Both the position numbers and the translations under genes were made by a program. From contig NC_088173.1 of assembly GCF_028769735.1 (NCBI RefSeq), positions 24,616,038-24,680,037 on the forward strand: DNA of 64,000 nt. Direction: 5' to 3'. This DNA comes from Zonotrichia leucophrys gambelii. Taxonomy: Eukaryota; Chordata; Aves; Passeriformes; Passerellidae. The notes under the pieces were generated by a model. It searched no databases. It worked only from the letters and a program-made list of their open reading frames with translations, and was not told where the DNA came from. Shown here piece by piece: positions 38,621-48,989 of the stretch (positions within the stretch are counted from its first letter, which is position 1; the number at the start of each line of letters is the position of its first letter).

Positions 38621-40194
38621 TTCATGCCAAATTTTTAAGCTACACATTCTTGCAAATCTCTGCTTTATGGTCTTTTTTAATATTGTTGGTTGCCTCTATG
38701 ATTAGAAAATGTCTCCTGCTGTATTTCCATATGCCCTTCTCCCATGGGCTGCTTATGCCACATTTCCCATTATTTCAGACACTGTCTTTGTGCAGGGCTG
38801 GGGACACCACAACCTCTGGGACCCCACGGCCACAGGGCTGTGCCCAGGGGCCTTGCTCCTGTGCTTGTTGCACAGACAAGGAACAGACCAAGATTTCATG
38901 GATATTCCTCACAACTGTTTAAAGAGCTCCCCTTGCTAACCCCCCACTCACAACCTCTGTGCCATACCCTCAGCTGGCAACTCATCTGTAAATTGTCTTG
39001 CAGGGTCTGTTTTGGTGGTTATGTTGTTTAGTAGATTCAAGTAGTCAGTGAAAATTTGTTACATTCCTACTGCAAGGTACACAGAGAGAGAGCAGGGGTT
39101 AAAATTTGGCTTGTGAAATTCATATTCTCCCTACTGCCATCTCATTTGCTGCCTTACCCAATATGAGGTCCTTCAGAGCGTGAATTTGGACCTGGGACCA
39201 TCTCTACTGGGGTGTGAACCAGTGTCATATTTTGCAGAGGCTGCTAGATGATCCAGCCCATGCTCCATCCAGTTGAGTTTCAAGTGTCTGGCAACAGATT
39301 GCATCAAATCCCTCACAGTAACTCAGGCAGTACTTTGCAGCAATGCAAAAATGCTTCCTAGATTTCTAGGCTTCCTGGTTAGCTGCTATTTTGCACACTC
39401 CAAATGAGTATTTGTACTGCTTGGGATGACCACAGCAGCTCTACTATAAGTGTGAGGGTGCTGGTTTCCTTCATAAAGCCACACTGCAAGAAAAAAACAA
39501 GCATCAGAAGCATCACGTTTGTCAGGAGACTTGCTGCTAACAGTGCAGGAATAAAGAGGTATCCTGTCCTGCAGGACACAAGGTAGTCATTGGGAACACT
39601 TGCTGTAACTTACTATTCTATTTGGTCCTTAATTCCTTTAAGAAGAGGGTAAGCAAACCTCTGCCAGGAAAGGTTGAGCTGTTGAGCTCACAAGGGTCAT
39701 TCCTCAGTTTCCCACAGATTGATTTTGGAGCTGCCAGCACCTGTCCACATTCATCTGTGCTCAGGTTAACACTGCTGGACTAGTCCTCAGCCTGGTTAGC
39801 GAGCATCTCTCACCTCTCCTGCTGTACATGTCCACTGCTCCCACAGGCCTTTGGAATTTCCAGTGTTCTCTTTTTACCTCTGGTGTCCCTTAAGCCACAA
39901 ACTTCTTTCTTTCTTGCATTTAGATTGTCTGCTGCTTTTGAGTTTTCTCTCGCATCTCTTGCCAAGCTCCCGTCTTTTACTTGTTTTACTGACTTCACAT
40001 CACCATCAGCCACCTCAGACTGGCTAACATTAATAATTGCAACATATTCCCAGCTTTCAAGCCATAGCCTACAGAAGACCAGCATTTTCCTTAGGGTTTT
40101 CCCATCTTCAGAACCCTTATTTCAGTAGCAAAATCCTATTCCTCCCTCTTATACTTTGTACTAAGAACAACACCCTGTGGCCCTTAGCAAAGTG
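38621..40194. other. Intergenic, no gene seen
   Basis: Unique sequence; nothing recognisable apart from short chance open frames. Confidence 0.5.
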
Positions 40195-40281
40195 ACCTAT
40201 GTGTGAAGTTAGCTCTTCTTGGAGCAGGAGGCTGGGCTGGATGACCTCTGCAGATGCCTTCTCAGCTCAATTATTCAATTG
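40195..40281 (+). mobile_element. CR1 LINE 3'-end fragment, sense on plus strand
   Basis: The run GAGCAGGAGGCTGGGCTGGATGACCTCTGCAGATGCCTTCTCAGCTCAATTATTCAATTG follows, block for block, the CR1 tail pattern 'ggttggactagatgacctccagaggtcccttccaacctcaattattctatg'. Only the last 80-90 bp are recognisable and they are diverged. (The quoted pattern is split here across blocks for description.). Confidence 0.7.
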
Positions 40282-43200
40282 CTTAGGCTATAACCTCCTG
40301 GGAGGAAAGACTGTCTTAAACAGGATTCTGTTCTTTTTAGAAAGAACACATGTGAGCACCAAGTACTTGCAGCAATAAGCAGTGCTTATGGTATGAATAT
40401 ACTATGTATGTGTTCCAAGTGCTCTCCCTTTCCTGCAGTGATTACTTACTTTCAGCAGAAGTAAAATTGAGTGTATGCTCTTCAAGAGCTATCTTTGGGC
40501 TTTCATGTGCTCTTAAGAAAAGGTTGTTGTCCTTACCCCAGCAGAGAAACCCAAAATATCCTGAAGCCTCAGTCCATACCATGAAAAGCTACGTGCAACT
40601 TAAGAAACAGTAATACAATTATTTTGCTCTGGTGCACAGGGAAACAGCACCAAACTGACAGCACAACTGTATTTGCTTTTGGTACCACGACTATGGGTGG
40701 GGTTGGAAATCACTTCACCAAATGGCTTTTGAAGCTGTCGTCGACAGTCTTTCATTAGGGCTTTTCAGACACCGCAGAGCTAAATTAGTCACACCTTTAT
40801 TTGAACAGACTTTCCTCACCCACCTCTGCAAAATCAGCCCATGTGCTCAGATTCTCAGCTCCCTCTCAAGCTGCTCGGCGTAGGGGGTGAGCGACGTTCG
40901 CACGGAACAGAGGCAAAGATGCTCCTCTCAGTGATGGCCTCCCCCAGCCACGCGCTTGCAGTGACAAGGCAAAGCTGCAACATACAGACAAGCAAGCCCT
41001 AAAAGCCTGAGTTCATTTTGCTCCTCTATTCCCACACCTTACTAGAAGCTGGCAGCAAAAGGTCTCAGTTTGCAGATTTTGCAGACAGACGTTTGAGAAG
41101 GACTCACATTGGCAGAAAGAAGAAAGGGATGGAGCAAAACAGCCACTGGAATCAAGAAACAGAGAAAGCAGGATGAAGCAAATGGAAGAGTACAGAAAGC
41201 CTGCCACGTGAAAATAAGATTAACAGAGAGATGAGTTATTAACGATGATGGAAAATTTAAGAGTAAGATGGAAGATTATAACAGAGGAAACAGAAGTGGG
41301 AGGAAGCAGTCATGGGACATATAGGGGTAAATACAGCTGTAAAAGGGTGGGGAAAAAATCAAAACCACATTTACACCCATTTTTCTTCCTAACAACAGGG
41401 ATTAAAGATTTGCATAGGGAATACGTCTGAATCAGTTTAAAATGCTGCGTGAGAAACACCAGAAACCAAAACATGAAGTGAGCAACGTGTCCTATTTTCA
41501 GCCCCAGAACTCAAGTGACTCCAGCAACTTCTCAGGCAATTGCTTTCTGCAGCAATTCAGTGGAGTCAGGCACAGGGAAGTCCTGATTTCTCCTGGAGAC
41601 TGTGGCTTAAACCTAGAGTTCCCAGAAACAGCAGAAAAAAAGGGACCTGTAAGGGTTCTGAATATTTGTCTCCACTTGTGCCTATTTATTGCTGTCACAT
41701 TCTTCCTTGTGCACTTTTCCCTACAAAGCACACCAGTTACTGGGCTTCAGTAATTCCTAACACCGACTGAGTACATATCCACCTCAGATATATATTTAGT
41801 TCCTTCCCACAACTTGTGCTAGCCCACCTGAAAGATGTAAAATCTTACTCTTTTGAAGAAACTGCGAAAAGTGCACATAGAGAGTCAATGCATCTATTTC
41901 CCCAAACTTACAGAAAAGGACGATGAGGAGCAAGCACCAGAGGAGGGAAGGTGATAGTAGCTTTGTATCCCTCAGCCCTGCTTTACTGCTCTCTCTTGAA
42001 GGTCACTTTTTTATTTCTAATGACAAAGAAATTGAAAAATAAAGGGAAATAAAATGAATTATAAACAATTATTTAGAAGTGGAATCAAGTATTTTCTAGC
42101 CAGCATCTCTTGGATACCCAAATGAACATTATGTGGGTTCAGTTGCTAGGGTTTGTTTTCAGAGAAGAGGAAACAATCACTGGGATGTTCTCTGGAGATA
42201 AACAGAGATCTTGCTTTTATGCTCATTTTGCCACTGGATCACTGCAGCTACTGAAAGTATCTGCCCCTGTGCAGCAGAGTTATTTGAAGCCAACAGCTCT
42301 CTTTATGAGTCAAAGTCCTATTGTCTAAAAAAAGACAAAAACCTAAGTAGGTAGAGTTTGTATCTTTGCTCCAGTTGACCCAGGAGGAGGCATCAAAGTT
42401 TCTGGCTTTTTTTCCACTCCTCTTCGCAACAAGTAGGGATAGAATAGGACAAACAAGGAGCTATTGTTCAGACCTGATCAAAAGCAGAAGAGGCACATCT
42501 CTGTTCAAAGGGAGTCTGTCTGCTTCAGATGGTGTGAACGGTCTCAGAAACTCATGTAACTCTCTCCCCTCCATGCACACAAGGCCACCCTCGCTGAGCA
42601 TTTGCTCAGCCACTGCTGACCTTGCCCTGAAGAACAGCACTAAAGTCAACCTGCTCCTATCTCCAGTGCTTCCATGCTGAAAGTCAGGACATCAGCAGCT
42701 GCAGATTGAGGATTTTTGTTTTCTTTTTTTAAAATCAGAGCAAGTTGCCAGCGGAGGCAACCAATGCTTATCCTGCAACCTCAGCCTTCAGGTTGAAAAG
42801 GCATGGAAACCAATTATATGGCAAGGAACAACCACTGGCTTGAAACAATTTTCTCTGAGTGGAAGTATTTGATGCTGATAGTACCAATCACACACCTTGC
42901 AGCAAGTCCCTTCACATGTCCTTCGCCTCGGTGTCACTTTCTTTTAGGCTTGCACAGATACTTCTTCAGCTGCCAGCTGTAACAGCATACAAGATTTCCA
43001 GAATGCATCTTTCAACCAGGGGAACACAACAGAGTTTTTAATATCAGCTTGCAAGTAATAAAAAAGTAACGTATTTTTGGCTATTTAGATAGTGACGTGG
43101 CTAGAACAAACTCCTTTGTTTCCAGCAGCTGTTAACAATACCTGTAGGGAGCTGTTCCCAAGGCAGTTATCTCTGGCACCAGCAGCAGGAGGATGTAAAC

Positions 43201-43366
43201 AGCATGTATCAAGTTAATGGAAAACATTGTGCAGCCAAATCTGAAAGGAACAGTGTTTAGCTGGGCCTCTCTCACAGGGATTACGTTCTCACAGGCAGCA
43301 GCAGGCAGGCCTTGCCGGGACTGGGCGGCCGGGGCTCTGGGCAGGGCTGGCCGAGCAAGAGGCACC
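40282..43366. other. Intergenic, no gene seen
   Basis: Unique sequence of mixed composition. A small CpG-rich spot lies at about 40868-40950 (GCTCGGCG, GAGCGACGTTCGCACGG, CACGCGC) and GC rises again at 43310-43366 just before the minisatellite. Open frames here (for example 42366-42680 plus) have no recognisable domain. Confidence 0.5.
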
Positions 43367-43492
43367 GAGCTGGGAGGGTGTGCAGTGACAGTTCAGAGCT
43401 GAGAGGATGTGCAGTGACAGCCCAGAGCTGGGAGGGTGTGCAGTGACAGCCCCGGGCTGGGAGGATGTGCAGTGACAGCCCCAGGCTGGGAG
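43367..43492. repeat. 29-bp minisatellite, 4.3 copies
   Basis: Four consecutive 29-bp units starting at 43367, 43396, 43425 and 43454, plus a 10-bp partial unit. The core is GCTGGGAGGRTGTGCAGTGACAGYYC with a few substitutions between copies (GGG/GAG, GGTGTG/GATGTG, TTCA/CCCA/CCCC). The unit is GC-rich, G-biased on the plus strand, and not a multiple of three, so it is not a coding repeat. Confidence 0.93.
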
Positions 43493-44924
43493 CTCAGGGT
43501 CAGTGCCCAGGGAACACTCCCAGCACAGAGCTGGCTCAGGAAGGGTGAGGCAGGAGGCAGCGTGTGCCTGTCTGCATCCATCCACACAGACGGACCCTAA
43601 GATTAGAAAGATACTGACGGGTTATTTTGAATGACATAGTCCAGGCTTGTACACTGTGGGAGGTGTGATGGGAACCCTTTCTGTCTTTCTTGATAATTTA
43701 ATGAGCTGTTGTAATGAGGGATCCACCGAGCCCCTCATTTGTATGCAGTTCCCACATGAGATGTGAATATTAAATTCCTCCAAGTATGAATCAGCACCTC
43801 TTACTCCCACAGTTTCCCTCTATCTCTCAATCTTCACCAGCTCCACAGCTCCAGATTACCCTCATGGTCCCTTGGGCTCACCCACTTCACTGCCACCTCA
43901 GTAGTGACCAGAGGAGATTGATGGACCGAGGTCACAGCCAGAAGCATCAGCCACTCAGCAGAACCAAGCAGGACACAAGGTCTGAGTTCTTTTGTGAAAG
44001 CCAAGTGCAACCAGGCGAGTCCGTGCCCTGCTAGCCTTTGGGAAAATTGTACGGCATGGGAAATCTAACCTATAGGGCATCGCTGTCTCTCACACCTGGT
44101 AGTTTAAATAATGAATTGGTAATTATAAACCCTTTTGACATAAAAATGAAGTTTAAAAAAACAAACTTTTGAGACACACCTTTTGATGGTGAAGGGCTTT
44201 CCCACGTAGATTCCACCAGCAGCCGTCACTCAGCACTGGCAGACAGCAGGTGCTTGCCACTCCAAAAGGGGAGAGACACTCACCAAACTAGAAAAGTCAG
44301 AGGCTAAACAAGTTTGCAAAAAGCAGCAATTCCAGTCCAGAAATGATTTCCATAGCAGAGAAGAGGAAATGTTCCCTGAGGACAAGGAGGCTGGCTGGAT
44401 TTCACTTTTTTCTGCTGAATAGATGTTCTTTAGTATGCAATAAAGAAGGAAAAATAATGGGAAAATGGGACAAAACTGAAAAATTCACAATTGCAGTGCA
44501 AAAGTCACCACATGCTCCTGCAAAACAGGCTGTTCTGTATTTCCACAGTCCTGGGAGTTGTAAACCAGAATTTCTCAATAAAGTGTGCTAAGCTCAAAGG
44601 CATGAAGATAGCGACAGATCCAGACTTGTCAGTGCCATGAACATTTTTGTCTTGGCCACAGCATACAGTGTGTACATGAAGTGCTGCATCTACCTCTATT
44701 GCCTTCTATGTTATACCCAAACCTGTGCAGAAAGTCCCAGCCCAGAAATGTTCAGAAACTGCAGTTCAACTGCATGTCTCAATATAAAAACAAACCCAGG
44801 ATTTCAAGCACCACGATTTCTGCTGCAGAGTCCTTCCCACAGTCACCCACCCAGACTCAGCTGCTTGAGATCTCCAGGACCAAAGCCAAGAGTGTAATAG
44901 GAAGGAGAAAGTACAAACATCATA
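43493..44924. other. Intergenic: includes a candidate conserved element at 43620-43790
   Basis: No gene recognised. The part at 43620-43790 is repeat-free and AT-rich with homeodomain-like cores (GATAATTTAATGAG, GTAATGAGG) and no reading frame, the look of a conserved non-coding element. The rest up to the FHDC1 3' end shows nothing I can name. Confidence 0.4.
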
Positions 44925-44940
44925 CCCAGTAAATGGGAAC

Positions 44941-44946
44941 TTTATT
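44941..44946 (-). terminator. Candidate FHDC1 poly(A) signal AATAAA
   Basis: The plus strand reads TTTATT, giving AATAAA on the FHDC1 strand about 2 kb after the stop. A GT-rich element lies 20-35 bases further downstream. It is the last hexamer with this context before sequence that no longer resembles a 3' UTR. Confidence 0.45.
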
Positions 44947-45910
44947 AAACTACCGAGTTACTCAGAAATGTATAAATGTTCCATTAAATACAGTTGGTTT
45001 TCTTTTACACAGATTTATAGAAATTTATTTACATGTTCCAAACACATTTAAATTATTTTTCAAGCTTGCTACCAATAAAATTTGTTGCTTTCTTTAAAAA
45101 AAAGGAAGAATGTCAATCATCTGCTCTTGCAGATGTGCATACATCCATACAGATACAAATATAAAGGGAGATGCTTTTGTATCTAACCCACAATGGAGGC
45201 AGTAACCAAAAAGCTTATCCAAAAAGCAAAATATTTGCCCTTGCAAAAAAGTGGGCTCTATAAATTCTCCCTGTGGGACAGACACAAACAAGAGGCCCTG
45301 TGCAATACTTTATGGTGTTTGGGTATGATGTCTGCCTGCAGACTGGCTGGTACGTGGGAGGAGCCAAAGGCCCCTTGCCAGATTCAAACCTCAAAGGCAG
45401 CTGTCCCTGATACCAGCCCGTGAGAAGCAGGTGAGCTCATTCTCACTGAATTACACTCTCCCAGCACAGAGGGACAGAGCAGACAAACAGATCTAGCACT
45501 AGCATGTCAGTGCCTCTTGTCCAAAGAGATTTCCCTTTTGTTTTTTATTTTATTCTTAAATGAGGCTTCATTCGTAAGTGAATAAAAGGCAATTCTTTAA
45601 ATAAAATGCTTAGGAGAACAGCACTTTCCCCACCTAAATACATTTCTATTGGGAAGATGCACAGCATGCTGAATGAATTTCCCCCTCATTCTCTGTATCT
45701 TAAGTCTTACAGAAGTTAAAATTTGTATCTGCAAGTAAAAAGGGGTGTTTTTACTTTGCAAAAAGCTTATCAAATGCTAGTTTAATTCCTTTAGACTCTT
45801 TAAACATAAAAAACCACATTTGAAGCAACCAAAGAACTCTACAAAAACATTGTCATGCGTAAGCTCTGTGTTTCATGCTAAATATTCTTGTTGACAAGGA
45901 GCAGGAGTGG

Positions 45911-45943
45911 AGGAGGAGGAGGAGGAGGAGGAGGAGGAGGAGG
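45911..45943 (-). repeat. (AGG)11 microsatellite; (CCU)11 in FHDC1 mRNA
   Basis: Eleven perfect AGG units on the plus strand, 33 bp without interruption. In the FHDC1 transcript this reads as a pure CU-rich polypyrimidine tract about 1 kb after the stop codon. Confidence 0.95.
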
Positions 45944-46943
45944 CAGGGAAACGAATGGCTCAACCAGAGCCATTGCAACATTCAAGTAGTTTGGTAGTAT
46001 ACAAACCAGTGGAAACATGGAATGGTAAGAAAGTGCTCAGCACTACATTGCAGCCTTCAAGAGCTGAGCTGCAAACATCCTGATATGTATCATAAATATA
46101 TGGCACTTCTGTATGACCAAAAGCTGGCAAGTTTGCTTGTGATCAAAACAAGTCAGGAGTAGTCGTCATGCCCATGGCCCTTCCACCAGGCACAGCCTCC
46201 AGCTGTGCTATCCAATGCAGCACCAGCCATATCCACTTGTGCATGCAAGACAATGCTGCCACATCCTTGGAGAACAAGCCTCCTGCCCAGCAGAAAGCCT
46301 TCCCCAGACACACATACACATTCATAAAACATGCTATAAATTCTTCAGGGAGGTTAAAGACAGCCATAAACAGCAAAGGTCTTGTTTTACAATTTTTTGG
46401 CCAGCAGTTCCCAGTCTGTCCAATTGCCAGCAATGGACTTTGCAACAGGCAAAAAGAGCTCCCGAATCCAAGGAATTGATAGCAATGGAAAGTACAATCA
46501 CCTAAGTTCATTTCACTACTGTTCCACAGGATTCATTTTGACATCAAATAAGAAACCAACAAGCACAAAGGCTTGAGTCCTAAGAAGAATCTTATATACA
46601 CACAAAAAAAACTGGCCTCAATCCATGTTTTCTGTCACAAAGTGTTTCATCTCGTAGCTAAAACTTCTTAAAACTTTTTGGCTTTTGGTAACTTTTTTTA
46701 TCACAAATGCGAAGATTTGCTGTTCTGCTCACATTCCATCACAGTAGCTTTAAATACATTCAAATTCATAAAAAAGGATTTAGACCAGAACACAGCTACT
46801 TGCCCTTTTCCAACAGTGTGCCGTACTTCAATAAGCACATGATGCCATGTATTGGCAAGGTTAGTGTTTTAAGGAATTTCACTACACAGACATCCAGTGC
46901 TTGGACAAGTGTTCACATTCCAAGATTAAAAAACCCCTCTCCC

Positions 46944-48989
46944 TTATTTCAATAATGGCTTCAGGATTTTACCAATTGTGGTTCGGTTTGCATCCTTCAG
47001 TTTAAGTGATGCCTTTTCCACTGTTCCCTGTTCCTTTGGTGCAGGCTCTGCTTTGGTGCTGACAGCTTCTCCCTGCAGGATGCTTCTTCCAACCACTCTG
47101 GCACTATTTGCTCTCTTTAAAGTACTCATGCTGTTCTCCTTTGGATTTGGATCATCAGAGGTCGCTGCTGGCTTCACTTTAGGCAGCCTCTGGGACACAG
47201 ACCTTGTGATGGGTGGAGGTCTGGAAGAGGTGGATAGATCCACTTTTGCACGCTTTGAAGAAGAGGCCACTGTATTCCTTGCAAAGTTTGGGACAGCAGG
47301 TGGTGCTTTGGGAATACTGACTGTGGCAACCTTGGTGTCATCTGCAGGGGTCTGGGGTTTTGCACTGGAGCGACACATCTTTGTTTCATCTGTCTTTGAT
47401 TTGACACTACTCCTAATGGGTTTAGAGACTGGCTTCTTGAGAGCGACTCTGTCCCTCTCGAAGTGAGCACTGCTTGAGGTGACAGTGCCCCTTCGTAACT
47501 TTGGCTCTTCTACTGACATGCTGTGCCTGTAGGGACTTCTTGGCAGCGTGTCTGTCGTGCCTCGGACAGAGCTGCGGTGAGACAGCCGGCTCTCCACGGC
47601 GCTGCTTTCACGAAGGGCTGGCTTGGCTTCTGGCTTTTTCACGGTGCTGGGGGCCCTGTTCGACCGAGAAATAGGCACCACTTTCCTCATACTTTCATTC
47701 TCGGAGGCATTCAAAGTTCTGACAGGTCTGGAAGGAGCTGTGTGGCTAGGGCGAGTGCCACTGGGTTTTGTGGAGCTTGGAGATCGATCTTTTAGAGAGT
47801 TTGTCTTTGGTCCTACTAGATCTTTATTTTTTATAGGTTTTTCTTTAGGAGGGGTGTGCTTGCTATCAGCATCATCCTTATCATTGGCAGAAGTGTGAAG
47901 AGACAGGTCCTTGCCAGAGGTGGAATTCAGGTTTGAGAAGAAAGATCTAGCCTTGTGTTGAGCATCATTGCCAGAAGAGCATGCTTTGCCAGCCTCACTT
48001 CTTATTTCGTTGTCTGCCAATTTAAAATCGTTTCCCTCTTCAGAGTCCAATGTCAAAGAACAATCAGTCGTGGTATCTGACATGTAGCACGCTGGCCCAT
48101 CTTCCCTACTTCCTGAAACACTTGTATCCAAAGACATAGGGCTGCTGCTGCTGGGCTCTAAAGCTTCAGTCTTGCAACCCACTGCCCTGGTTTGATGGTC
48201 ACGGGCCTCTCTGGAACTCCTGCCAGCTGGAGGAAGCTCATCATCAGCAGTGCTCAGGGAACGGAAGCTCAGATCATCCAGAGTCTCCAGGTCTGTCCCG
48301 CCAGCATCCTCTAAATATATTAAAGGTGCATCTTCTGCAGGCTTTGCTCCTTGAATATCAAACTTTCGTAGCCCTTTAACAAGTTCACGCTCCTCAATTG
48401 CAAGGGCCAGAGCATTGATGTCTGTGGACTCCTCGCAGGACGCGTTGGAAGTGTGCAAGTTGTAGTCAGTGCTCCTCTGTGAGTAATGGGCACCAGGGCT
48501 GGCTGAGCCGCTGAGGTGGCTGGGCTGCGCTGGAGGCACCTGCACGGGGCCACCACTTTTCACTTCCATTTCAGACTGCTGGTGCAACTGCAAGGTATTT
48601 AAGTTGAGATCTCTTGTCTCCTTGGATTCCACCCAGGCTACGTTAGGTTTTGCTTGCCGGGTGTTTGCACGGGGAAGGCTGTTAAACTTGTTTGGATCCT
48701 CATCTTTGGAGATTTCCAGGAAACTCTGCAACTCCCTGTCTGCAGTTATCCCCAAAGAAAGTCGAGAGCGTCTGGAATTTGTGTTTCTGTACAAAGGGCT
48801 TTGAGGCCTCTGCTGCAAGAAGGGAAGAAATTCTCCAAGTCCATTTTTAGCCAACATCTCTACATCATTTTCACTGCTGCTCCGCCCAAAGCTCCCAAGC
48901 TCTCCAGCTGCCCAGGATCGACGCTTCTCCTCCAGCTCCTTTTGCCTTTGCAGACTATGGAGCTCCTGGATCTCTCGTTCCCTATTCTC
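46944..48989 (-). CDS. FHDC1: FHDC1 terminal coding exon (681-residue C-terminal tail)
   Basis: 2046 nt: 681 codons and TAA (46946-46944). The acceptor CTTCTTCAG ends at 48990, so the exon starts with Glu-Asn-Arg; the open frame above it is intron. The tail is Ser/Thr/Lys/Arg-rich and predicted disordered. Blocks shared with mammalian FHDC1 are [20 protein letters not shown] (about 48923-48864), [30 protein letters not shown] (about 47717), [10 protein letters not shown] (about 47276) and the extreme C-terminus [13 protein letters not shown]. The basic C-terminal part matches the microtubule-binding region described for mammalian FHDC1; binding here is inferred. Encoding the whole tail in one large exon is the vertebrate norm as far as I recall. 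No frameshift or internal stop is seen. Confidence 0.97.
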   Translation of the reverse strand, partial: ENREREIQELHSLQRQKELEEKRRSWAAGELGSFGRSSSENDVEMLAKNGLGEFLPFLQQRPQSPLYRNTNSRRSRLSLGITADRELQSFLEISKDEDPNKFNSLPRANTRQAKPNVAWVESKETRDLNLNTLQLHQQSEMEVKSGGPVQVPPAQPSHLSGSASPGAHYSQRSTDYNLHTSNASCEESTDINALALAIEERELVKGLRKFDIQGAKPAEDAPLIYLEDAGGTDLETLDDLSFRSLSTADDELPPAGRSSREARDHQTRAVGCKTEALEPSSSSPMSLDTSVSGSREDGPACYMSDTTTDCSLTLDSEEGNDFKLADNEIRSEAGKACSSGNDAQHKARSFFSNLNSTSGKDLSLHTSANDKDDADSKHTPPKEKPIKNKDLVGPKTNSLKDRSPSSTKPSGTRPSHTAPSRPVRTLNASENESMRKVVPISRSNRAPSTVKKPEAKPALRESSAVESRLSHRSSVRGTTDTLPRSPYRHSMSVEEPKLRRGTVTSSSAHFERDRVALKKPVSKPIRSSVKSKTDETKMCRSSAKPQTPADDTKVATVSIPKAPPAVPNFARNTVASSSKRAKVDLSTSSRPPPITRSVSQRLPKVKPAATSDDPNPKENSMSTLKRANSARVVGRSILQGEAVSTKAEPAPKEQGTVEKASLKLKDANRTTIGKILKPLLK

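Larger units (their letters stand above)
44925..46943 (-). other. FHDC1: FHDC1 3' untranslated region (inferred)
   Basis: AT-rich stretch directly downstream of the stop codon with no open frame of interest. On the transcribed strand it contains several AAUAAA hexamers (complement at 44941-44946, 45024-45029 and near 45544) and a pure (CCU)11 tract (complement 45911-45943). I place the end near 44925 because the last AAUAAA is followed by a GU-rich stretch (UAUGAUGUUUGUAC) at about 44918-44905, the usual cleavage context. Shorter isoforms ending at the earlier hexamers are possible. The boundary is inference, not transcript-based. Confidence 0.5.

Noticed and set aside
39680..39720. CCTCAGTTTCCCACAG as a MIR sense fragment
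   Set aside because: Only one short word matches, with no neighbouring MIR blocks.
46978..47898. Plus-strand frames (up to 162 codons) across FHDC1
   Set aside because: They are antisense shadows of the FHDC1 last exon, whose minus-strand frame has clear family homology.
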